A stretch of DNA of 32,283 nucleotides, taken from contig CAAGLK010000046.1 in the NCBI GenBank assembly GCA_900770765.1, forward strand, positions 1 through 32,283. The letters are read 5' to 3'. The first letter of the stretch is position 1. The number at the start of each line of letters is the position of its first letter. Below are positions 26,143 through 32,283 of this stretch, piece after piece. The stretch comes from Helicobacteraceae bacterium. Its GTDB lineage: Bacteria; Campylobacterota; Campylobacteria; Campylobacterales; Helicobacteraceae. The notes beneath the pieces are model-generated. The model ran no database searches. It was given only the letters and a program-made list of their open reading frames with translations, and was not told the DNA's origin. The translations under genes and the position numbers were made by a program.

Positions 26143-26156
26143 AAGCCACTTAAAAT

Positions 26157-27914
26157 ATGCTTGATACGCAGTCTAAAAAAGCAGGAAAGATTCTGCTTTT
26201 ATTTTTATTACTAGGCATTGGATTTTGCATTTTTTTAGGCACGATTTTTTACCACAATTTTACGCAAAGAAAACTCCCAAATTTAAATACAAAAAAAGTT
26301 GAAAGTGCAATTAGAGGCAGCATTTATAGTAGCGATGGATTCTTACTTGCTTCTAGTAAAAAGGTTTATAAAGCAGTTGTAAATACTTATAATATAAATC
26401 CGCAAAAAAAGGAACTTTTTATAAATCTATTTAGTATTTATAGCAAGATTCCACAAGATGAAATTAGAAAAAAACTAGAGACAAAGGGCAATGTAACGCT
26501 ATCTTATAATATAGATTCTAAAAGTGCTAGTTATTTAAAGCAGCTAAGCATTAAGCTAAATTCGCTAGATGTTTTTCAAAGTTATATAGACAAAAATGGG
26601 AATATTTTTAAATATGGCTTATCTATTGTAGAGAGTGGTGAGAGTAGAGATTATTTATATAACGATACAATGGAGCCAATTTTAGGCTATATAAATAAAA
26701 ATAATGAATCACAAATTACAAAAGTGCATGGGGTAAAAGGCATTGAAAAAAGCTTTGATGAAAGTTTATCGCCCAATAGCGATTTATTAATGATAGGCAA
26801 TAGAGATATCGGCTTTAATGTAATTTTAAATAAGGATTCCACCTTTAAAGAAAGGGTGGATGGCTATGATGTAATAAGCACCATTTCGCTAAAACTGCAA
26901 AAAAAAATTGAACGCCTTGTAGATGCACATACAAAGGAGCTTGGGGCAAAAGAGATTCTAGTTGGAATCTTAGAGAGTAAAAGTGGTAAAGTTTTAAGCC
27001 TAGCAAGTAGCGCTAGATTTAACCCAAATGCAATTGCAAAAAGCGATTATGCGAATCTTAACACAAGCGCTATTGAGTATTCTTATGAACCCGGAAGCAT
27101 TATTAAGCCTATAATTTATGCAATGCTTTTAGATAAAAAGCTAATTTCACCAAGTGAGCAAATAAACTTAGAAAATGGTCGCTATAAATTACATAATTTT
27201 ACAATCACAGATACACATAAGCTAGAATCTAGCAGTGCAGAGGAAGTGTTATTGTATTCTAGTAATATCGGTATGGCAAAAATGGCAGAGCGTCTTAGTC
27301 CAGCAGAATATAATGCGGGCTTACAAGCCTTTGGCTTTGGTAACTTAAGCGGTATTGACTTACCTTATGAAAAAAGCGGCGTAATACCAAACGCACAGCG
27401 ATTTAAAAGTGAAGTGTATCGCGCAACCGCATCGTATGGCTATGGGCTTCGCACCACTTTTATACAAATGCTAAAAGCGTATAATATTATTATTAATAAT
27501 GGAATCTCTTATGAGCCGTATTTAGCGGAGTTTTTACAGGATTCTAAGGGTGTAAGATATAGGTTAAATCATAAAATGCCACATAGAATAATTAATGAAA
27601 GCACCGCTTTATCAGTTAAAGATTCTTTAGTTAAAGTAGTAAGTTTAGGCACGGGTAAAACCGCACAAGTGCCAGGCGTGGTAATCGGCGGTAAGACAGG
27701 CACGGCACACATTGCAGAGGGTGGGAAATATGTAAGGAAATATAATAGCTCATTTTTTGGCTTTGCTAGTGATAAAAGTGGGCGTGAATATACCTTTGGC
27801 ATAAGTGTTTTTGAGCCTAATGAAACAGAGGCTTATTTTGCGGCACGCACGGCAGTGCCACTTTTTAGAGAGGTTGTTTTATTGCTTATTAGAGAGGGCT
27901 ATTTGCAACCTTAG
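26157..27914 (+). CDS. ftsI: Penicillin-binding protein FtsI/PBP2-type transpeptidase
   Basis: The 585-residue class B penicillin-binding protein cross-links septal peptidoglycan. It has an N-terminal cytoplasmic stub and membrane helix (about residues 12-32), a PBP dimerisation domain (about 40-220) and a transpeptidase domain with the three active-site motifs: S314-xx-K317 (EPGSIIKP), SSN at 368-370 and KTG at 513-515. It lies 14 bases after fliE without a good ribosome-binding site, so is probably coupled to flagellar transcription. H. pylori has the same flgB-flgC-fliE-ftsI order. The PASTA-less C-terminus ending just after the transpeptidase domain is normal for this lineage. Confidence 0.92.
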   Translation: MLDTQSKKAGKILLLFLLLGIGFCIFLGTIFYHNFTQRKLPNLNTKKVESAIRGSIYSSDGFLLASSKKVYKAVVNTYNINPQKKELFINLFSIYSKIPQDEIRKKLETKGNVTLSYNIDSKSASYLKQLSIKLNSLDVFQSYIDKNGNIFKYGLSIVESGESRDYLYNDTMEPILGYINKNNESQITKVHGVKGIEKSFDESLSPNSDLLMIGNRDIGFNVILNKDSTFKERVDGYDVISTISLKLQKKIERLVDAHTKELGAKEILVGILESKSGKVLSLASSARFNPNAIAKSDYANLNTSAIEYSYEPGSIIKPIIYAMLLDKKLISPSEQINLENGRYKLHNFTITDTHKLESSSAEEVLLYSSNIGMAKMAERLSPAEYNAGLQAFGFGNLSGIDLPYEKSGVIPNAQRFKSEVYRATASYGYGLRTTFIQMLKAYNIIINNGISYEPYLAEFLQDSKGVRYRLNHKMPHRIINESTALSVKDSLVKVVSLGTGKTAQVPGVVIGGKTGTAHIAEGGKYVRKYNSSFFGFASDKSGREYTFGISVFEPNETEAYFAARTAVPLFREVVLLLIREGYLQP

Positions 27915-28005
27915 CGTTTAGGATTCTAACTTAAATGGAATCTTAAAATTATTTAAATATAAATAAAAATAATTCTTGTTTATCTTTAGTTTATTAAGCG
28001 TAAAA

Positions 28006-28011
28006 TATAAT
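28006..28011 (+). promoter_or_regulatory. Likely -10 element before the hydrolase-P450 genes
   Basis: TATAAT at 28006-28011 lies in an AT-rich stretch 28 bases before the ATG at 28040. The -35 is not clear, which is normal for Helicobacter vegetative promoters. The upstream spacer also contains GGATTCTAAC and TGGAATCTTA shortly after ftsI, a weak inverted repeat that may end the preceding operon. Confidence 0.6.
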
Positions 28012-28039
28012 ACACTCTAAGAATAAAATGGAAGTGTAA

Positions 28040-29134
28040 ATGAATAGAGAAGTATTTTATATAGCTGGATTTGACCCACGAAGCCCTAAATATTATTATT
28101 CCATTTTTAAACATAATGCTACTAAAACTAGTAAAATAGATTCTAACTCGCTTTTTGTTTCTAAGCTAGAAAATAATTCTTTTGATATTTCTTATAAAAA
28201 TTGCAATATAAAATATAATTTTTTGGATTGGAGTGATATTACAAAGGCACATTTTCATAAAACTTTTTTGTCCATTTTTTATTCTTTAGTGCTTTTTTTA
28301 AAATATTATTTTTTTTCAAAGGTGCATTATAAAATTATTAAGCATTCTAGGACGCAGCTTATAGCTGGGTATTATCCGCTATTTTTTATAACACTTTCTT
28401 ATAGTCTTGTTTTTGGGATTCTAACTATTTTATATAATTGTTTTTCGTGGAATCTTTATTTGTTTTTAGCGGTTTTTTCAATTGCATTTTTAATTTCCAC
28501 TAAAATAATTTTTAGCATAGGAAATAGGGTTGGAATCTTTTGGCTGCTTAGTATTTATATATTTTGCTGTAAATATGCTAAGGGTGATATTAGCGGTATG
28601 AGTGAAAGAAATATGGAATTTGCCCTTAAAATTGTGGATAGTTTAAGGAAAAACTCTAAAGATGAGATTCTGTTAGTTTCGCATAGTGTGGGGACGATTT
28701 TAGCTATTAGCGTAGCGGCTCTTGTGGTAAAAATTTGCAAAGAACAAAATATTTCTATGGATAAATTAAAGCTAGTTACGCTTGGAAGCTGTGTGCCGCT
28801 TACTTCTTTGCAAAAATGTGCTTTAAATTTTAAGCAAGATTTAACTATACTTTCTAAAACAAATTTAATTTGGCTAGATTTTACAAGTAAAATTGATGGG
28901 GCTTGCTTTTTTATGTTTGACTTTGTAAAAATTGCAGATATTAAAGCTAAGTTTAAACCGCGATATATTTCGGTAGGATTCTATAGGCTTTATACAAAAG
29001 AGAGTTATAAAAAAATACGATATAAATGGTATCAAGTGCATTTTTTATATTTAAAAGCGACAGAAATAGATGCTGGATATGACTATTTTTATTTAATTTG
29101 TGATTCTAAAAAGCTAGAAAATAAAATTTTTTAA
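28040..29134 (+). CDS. Membrane protein with alpha/beta-hydrolase-like domain
   Basis: The 364-residue protein has a short N-terminal strand (VFYIAGFDPRSP), two or three membrane segments (about residues 108-165 and 178-192) and a C-terminal hydrolase-like part. LLVSHSVGT places a candidate nucleophile at S216 in an SHSVG elbow (family form GxSxG, with the first Gly replaced by Ser). A catalytic Asp or His cannot be fixed by eye. It is followed after 10 bases by a cytochrome P450; C. jejuni Cj1412c, a membrane protein, also precedes a P450 (Cj1411c), and I take these as likely counterparts. A lipid- or polyketide-like ester as substrate is a guess. The ribosome-binding site is poor (GGAAGTGTAA). 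Confidence 0.72.
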   Translation: MNREVFYIAGFDPRSPKYYYSIFKHNATKTSKIDSNSLFVSKLENNSFDISYKNCNIKYNFLDWSDITKAHFHKTFLSIFYSLVLFLKYYFFSKVHYKIIKHSRTQLIAGYYPLFFITLSYSLVFGILTILYNCFSWNLYLFLAVFSIAFLISTKIIFSIGNRVGIFWLLSIYIFCCKYAKGDISGMSERNMEFALKIVDSLRKNSKDEILLVSHSVGTILAISVAALVVKICKEQNISMDKLKLVTLGSCVPLTSLQKCALNFKQDLTILSKTNLIWLDFTSKIDGACFFMFDFVKIADIKAKFKPRYISVGFYRLYTKESYKKIRYKWYQVHFLYLKATEIDAGYDYFYLICDSKKLENKIF

Positions 29135-29144
29135 GGAGATTTTT

Positions 29145-30503
29145 ATGGGTGTGTGTCCTTTTCATCCAAAGCCACATAGCAATAAAGCTGGGCTATTTAC
29201 TACATTTTTTTTAAAACGCCGCTCTTGGCTTGATGGGTTATACACTAATAGCTACAAAATGAAAATGGGCAGAGTGAAAATGCCAGGCTTTGATTTATTT
29301 ATAGTAAATGACCCAAAAGAAGTTAAAAAAATCATGGTGGATAATGTTAAAGAATTCCCTAAAAGTGAGCTTTTACACGAGCTTTTAAAGCCGCTTTTAG
29401 GCGTTAGCATTTTTACTACAAATGGTGATGTGTGGAAAAAGCAAAGAGGGCTCTTGCGACCTAGCTTTGAGATGACAAGAATTAGCAAGGTTTTTAACCT
29501 TATGAGTGATGCTGCAAGTGATATGATGGATAAATTTAGAAAATACAAAAGCGGCGATATTGTAGAGGTTGATGAGCATATGACCTTTGTAACTGCGGAT
29601 GTGATTTTTAGAACCATTATGAGTCAAAAGCTAGATGAAGAAAAAGGTAGGGAAATTTTAGAAGCCTTTGTAACTTTTCAAGAAGAAACAGCAAGGACTG
29701 CGATTAGGAAGTTTTTTTGCGTCCCTAGTTGGCTATCAAAAATATTTGGCGAAAATAAAAGGATGAAGGCAGGGCGAGTAATTAAAAGCACTCTAGCAGA
29801 TATTATTAAGCCACGATATGAAAATATAGAAAATGATAATTTTGAGGATATTTTAGCCACACTTTTACGCACAGAAGATGCAGAAAGTGGTAAGCGCTTT
29901 AGCTTTGATGAGATTTTAGACCAAGTTTCAATGCTATTTTTAGCCGGGCATGAAACAACGGCTAGTTCGCTTACATGGACGCTATATTGCCTAAGCCTAG
30001 ACCAAGAAGCACAAGAAAAAGCCTATAAAGAAATAATAAGCATTAATAAGGATTCTAAGTTTAGTATTCAAAATATTAAAGATATGCACTATCTTACTAA
30101 TGTTTTTAAAGAAGCGTTGCGGCTTTATCCACCTGTGGGATTCTTTGCAAGAGAAGCAAAAGAAAAGGTAAAAATAAGGGATAAAGTGCTAGAAAAAGGC
30201 TCTGGCGTGGTTGTAGCTCCTTGGCTTATCCACCGCCACGAAGAGCTTTGGGATAATCCGCATGAATTCCGCCCAGAGAGGCATAATGAAAATATCGCAA
30301 GAGAAAAATATCTTCCATTTGGTTTAGGGGAGAGAATCTGCATTGGACAAGGCTTTGCCATGCAAGAGGCGATTATTATTTTAGCTAATATTTTAAGGGA
30401 ATTTAAGCTGGAGTTAAAGGATGGATTCGTGCCAGATGTGGTAGGACGCCTTACGATTCGCTCTGCTAATGGAATGCTTATTAAAATGACAAAAAGGGCG
30501 TAG
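29145..30503 (+). CDS. Cytochrome P450
   Basis: The 452-residue soluble heme monooxygenase has all P450 marks: the I-helix AGHETT at 267-272, the K-helix E323-xx-R326 in KEALRLYPP, the PERHN meander (FRPERHN) and the heme loop FGLGERICIG with Cys399 as thiolate ligand. The N-terminus has no membrane anchor. It resembles C. jejuni Cj1411c (placed in CYP172) in size and gene partner. AAGGAG precedes the ATG. No ferredoxin or reductase gene is nearby, so electrons must come from housekeeping carriers. The substrate is unknown; the pairing with a membrane hydrolase-like protein suggests a hydrophobic compound. Confidence 0.95.
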   Translation: MGVCPFHPKPHSNKAGLFTTFFLKRRSWLDGLYTNSYKMKMGRVKMPGFDLFIVNDPKEVKKIMVDNVKEFPKSELLHELLKPLLGVSIFTTNGDVWKKQRGLLRPSFEMTRISKVFNLMSDAASDMMDKFRKYKSGDIVEVDEHMTFVTADVIFRTIMSQKLDEEKGREILEAFVTFQEETARTAIRKFFCVPSWLSKIFGENKRMKAGRVIKSTLADIIKPRYENIENDNFEDILATLLRTEDAESGKRFSFDEILDQVSMLFLAGHETTASSLTWTLYCLSLDQEAQEKAYKEIISINKDSKFSIQNIKDMHYLTNVFKEALRLYPPVGFFAREAKEKVKIRDKVLEKGSGVVVAPWLIHRHEELWDNPHEFRPERHNENIAREKYLPFGLGERICIGQGFAMQEAIIILANILREFKLELKDGFVPDVVGRLTIRSANGMLIKMTKRA

Positions 30504-30507
30504 AGAT

Positions 30508-30879
30508 TTGAGAGTTAAGGAAAAGTTAGCTGGCACTTTATTATTATGTATCATTGTCCCTTTAGCTGTGGTTAGCTATTTTTTTATCGTAATTGTCGGC
30601 ACTTTTGGCAATCCTGATAGAGTAAGGCAAGGTGTAAGAGCGTTAGACCATTTTGTAAATGCGACACTTTTTAATGGCTATGCGTGGGAATCTCTCTCAA
30701 GCCACGCTTGGCGTATGCGACACAAAAGATGGGCAAAAATTGTAATTTACATAACAAATAAATTTCAAAAAAACCATTGCGAAAGAGCAAATAGACGCGA
30801 ACAACCCATAATTGACTTAATGCTTAAAAAAGGCTTACACAAGCAAACAATAGGTAAAAAGAAAATAAATAAAAGCTAA
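30508..30879 (+). CDS. Small membrane protein, unassigned
   Basis: The 123-residue protein starts with TTG four bases after the P450 stop, using AAAGGGCG inside the end of that gene. It has one membrane helix (about residues 8-32) followed by a basic part. The pattern LDHFVNATLFNGYAWESLSS, then HAWR, then FQKNHC recalls a widespread group of short proteins, often phage- or plasmid-borne in proteobacteria, with LDxxxN, ETLSSRAYR and HC landmarks. The function of that group is not known to me. The tail is rich in Lys. It probably shares the P450 transcript. Confidence 0.6.
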   Translation: MRVKEKLAGTLLLCIIVPLAVVSYFFIVIVGTFGNPDRVRQGVRALDHFVNATLFNGYAWESLSSHAWRMRHKRWAKIVIYITNKFQKNHCERANRREQPIIDLMLKKGLHKQTIGKKKINKS

Positions 30880-30887
30880 AGCCTTTT

Positions 30888-30903
30888 GGATTCTATGGAA
30901 TCC
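30888..30903. terminator. Small hairpin between convergent genes
   Basis: GGATTC (30888-30893) and GAATCC (30898-30903) pair around TATG between the stop of the small membrane protein and the stop of the opposing glycosyltransferase. Flanking AAAAGC...CTAACTTTT gives a modest T run on the plus strand, so it may act on both strands. Confidence 0.45.
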
Positions 30904-32283
30904 TAACTTTTACTCCTTTTTTATAATCTCTATAAATCTTTGGAATCCTAAACACAAATAAAAGCGGATTTTTCACCAACGCATTTCCTAAGCGATAGCT
31001 TAAATGCTTCTTAATCTCTAATGCCTCTTTATAATCGCTATAGCATTCAATCGCTAAGGGCGCTAACTCTGGCTTTAGCTTATATAAAGCTGCATTTACC
31101 TTTTTTTCAAAATTATGTTTTTTAATTATAGAAATTAGCTTAAATGGCAAAGTTAGAATCCTAAGCGGCGATTTGGATTCCACCATTGCGCTTCCTAGTT
31201 TGTAGCTAAGCTGCGATTTTATTTTTTTAACCGCCCCTTGTGGGTCTATAGTTTGTGCTTTAATTAAATTTGATAACTTTTTAGAAACCAATCCTCCTAG
31301 CGTATCAGCATAAGCAAAGGCTTTTTTTAGAAACTCTCCCCTTAAACTTGCCCCACACCTCCCATAATGATAAATAAAAGTATCATAAATAAACTCATAA
31401 AATTCATTTTCATACTCGCTAAAAAAGCCGTGTTCTTTCAAAAAGGATTCCACCCCAGTGACAAACAAAAACACATCAAAGATTCTAGCACTATTCGCAC
31501 TTTTGCCCATAATTGAGCTTTCTCTAATCCTATAAAAATACAAATTTTCATCTAAAAAGCAGATTTTTTTGCTTAAAAATATGCTTCTAAAATGCGGCAC
31601 GACATCTTCAAAAAGCACACCATTTTTATAAAAATGACCATTTTCATCAAGCAAGGTTTTTAGGAAATTGAAGTTGTAAAATTTAAGCCACGCAGCGTAT
31701 TTATAAATTATTGATTTTTTAATATTCTGCCAAGTCGCCGTCTCTAAACCCTTATACCCATAAGATTCCACGCTAAAGCCATCCCATTGAAACAACTCAT
31801 TTCTTTCTTCATAGTAGCTAACGCAACCCCCAAGGCAAAGGTCGCTATTTGTGCTTTGCATTTTTGCTACAAAGCTCTCAATTAGCCGCACATCTACCCA
31901 ATCATCACTATCTAAAAAATAGATATAATCAATTTGCGATTCTATGCGGTTTGCGGATAGCGGAGTGCAGAGGGCGGAATCCGCTTTTTGCGATTCCGTT
32001 TTGTCATTGAAGGACTTACGCATATTTTCCACCCCGTCATTGCGAGAGTTTTCGTAAGAAAACTCGTGGCAATCTACAGCATTTATTTGACGCCCATTAT
32101 TGTGGATTGCTTCGGTCGCTCCGCTCCCTCGCAATGACGCAGTGGAGGATTCTTTGCCTTTTGCCAAACCGCCATCCATAAAATAAGAAATTCCAGCATT
32201 TCTAGCACTACTTAAGCCGCCATTTTCTTTAGTGATTATTGTTATTCTATTATCTTTAAGTGCGTATTCTTTAGCAAGCTTTA
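30893..32283 (-). CDS. Family 2 glycosyltransferase, partial, with in-frame repeat insertion
   Basis: The frame is open from the right window edge to the stop at 30893, at least 463 codons, so the true start lies outside the window; the ATG at 32179 is internal. Upstream of that ATG the frame encodes ENGGLSSARNAGI, the family 2 nucleotide-sugar motif, and after it YIYFLDSDDWVD with the DSD/DD metal-binding residues. In relatives these motifs are about 20-30 residues apart; here some 85 residues lie between, and 35 codons of that come from the palindromic repeat at 32035-32139. The C-terminal part ends with two copies of a LSYKLGSAMV / LSYRLGNALV element. Likely role: LOS, capsule or glycan assembly at the inner face of the membrane. 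Whether the enlarged loop leaves the enzyme active is unknown. Confidence 0.85.
   Translation of the reverse strand, partial: KLAKEYALKDNRITIITKENGGLSSARNAGISYFMDGGLAKGKESSTASLRGSGATEAIHNNGRQINAVDCHEFSYENSRNDGVENMRKSFNDKTESQKADSALCTPLSANRIESQIDYIYFLDSDDWVDVRLIESFVAKMQSTNSDLCLGGCVSYYEERNELFQWDGFSVESYGYKGLETATWQNIKKSIIYKYAAWLKFYNFNFLKTLLDENGHFYKNGVLFEDVVPHFRSIFLSKKICFLDENLYFYRIRESSIMGKSANSARIFDVFLFVTGVESFLKEHGFFSEYENEFYEFIYDTFIYHYGRCGASLRGEFLKKAFAYADTLGGLVSKKLSNLIKAQTIDPQGAVKKIKSQLSYKLGSAMVESKSPLRILTLPFKLISIIKKHNFEKKVNAALYKLKPELAPLAIECYSDYKEALEIKKHLSYRLGNALVKNPLLFVFRIPKIYRDYKKGVKVRIP
31959..31998. repeat. Nested inverted repeats beside the palindromic element
   Basis: AGCGGA (31959-31964) and TCCGCT (31980-31985) form one inverted pair, GCGGA-A-TCCGC (31974-31984) another, and CGGAATC (31975-31981) with GATTCCG (31992-31998) a third that competes with them. 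The segment is GC-richer than its surroundings and encodes residues that do not look like glycosyltransferase sequence, so it is probably part of a composite insertion. Confidence 0.5.
32035..32139. repeat. 105-bp palindromic repeat element inside the glycosyltransferase
   Basis: Twelve-base perfect inverted ends, CGTCATTGCGAG (32035-32046) and CTCGCAATGACG (32128-32139), enclose further stems: GAGTTTTC/GAAAACTC around GTAA (32046-32065) and GCAATCTACA/TGTGGATTGC (32069-32078 with 32101-32110). The terminal words CGTCATTGCGAG and GGATTGCTTCGG...CTCGCAATGACG belong to a dispersed palindromic repeat type seen in many bacterial genomes. Its length is a multiple of three and it is read as part of the protein, as Rickettsia palindromic elements are. 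Confidence 0.82.

Noticed and set aside
32179..32179. ATG at 32179 as the start of the glycosyltransferase
   Set aside because: The frame is open upstream to the edge and encodes the conserved ENGGLSSARNAGI motif, so this ATG is internal.

Overview
The window reads as a chromosomal segment of a Helicobacter, probably an enterohepatic species. The reasons are an AT-rich composition, rpoB and rpoC fused into a single 2882-codon gene (known from Helicobacter and Wolinella), the flgB-flgC-fliE-ftsI gene order found in H. pylori, a sigma-54 promoter in front of flgB, and several simple-sequence tracts of the kind these bacteria use for phase variation. No stretch longer than about 200 bases lacks a gene or RNA feature.

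Region 1 (1-2867, minus strand) is a small operon: a 5-formyltetrahydrofolate cyclo-ligase, RNase Y (rny), and an unrecognised protein whose 3' end runs through a 12-base poly-G/C tract. Region 2 (2947-19927, plus strand) is the core translation and transcription block: a consensus promoter, tRNA-Thr, -Tyr, -Gly and -Thr, tuf, rpmG, tRNA-Trp, secE, nusG, rplK, rplA, an L10-type leader, rplJ, rplL, a hairpin attenuator, rpoBC, rpsL, rpsG and fusA. Hairpins sit between many of these genes and probably adjust the relative output of the segments.

Region 3 (19931-23634) begins three bases after fusA and holds three tightly spaced genes I cannot assign to a named system. They are a glycine-zipper/OmpA-domain lipoprotein, a multi-spanning membrane protein with a long charged coiled-coil tail, and an exported protein resembling a von Willebrand A domain. 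The lipoprotein signal peptide contains a (CT)8 tract that puts the gene out of frame here; (CT)7 or (CT)10 restores a textbook lipoprotein signal. Region 4 (23715-24810) is a relative of the Campylobacter jejuni CgtA beta-1,4-N-acetylgalactosaminyltransferase, also split out of frame by a (CT)8 tract; (CT)9 or (CT)6 restores it.

Region 5 (24818-27914) is the sigma-54-driven flgB-flgC-fliE-ftsI operon. Region 6 (28006-30879) has its own likely promoter and encodes a membrane alpha/beta-hydrolase-like protein, a cytochrome P450 and a small membrane protein; the first two resemble the neighbouring pair Cj1412c/Cj1411c of C. jejuni. Region 7 (30893 to the right edge, minus strand) is a family 2 glycosyltransferase cut by the window end. 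A 105-bp palindromic repeat is inserted in frame between its two best-known N-terminal motifs.

The strongest leads are the phase-variable three-gene envelope cassette behind fusA, the switched-off CgtA-type LOS transferase, the open third frame beyond the poly-G tract, and the palindromic element carried inside a glycosyltransferase. All annotation is by eye; no database search was run.
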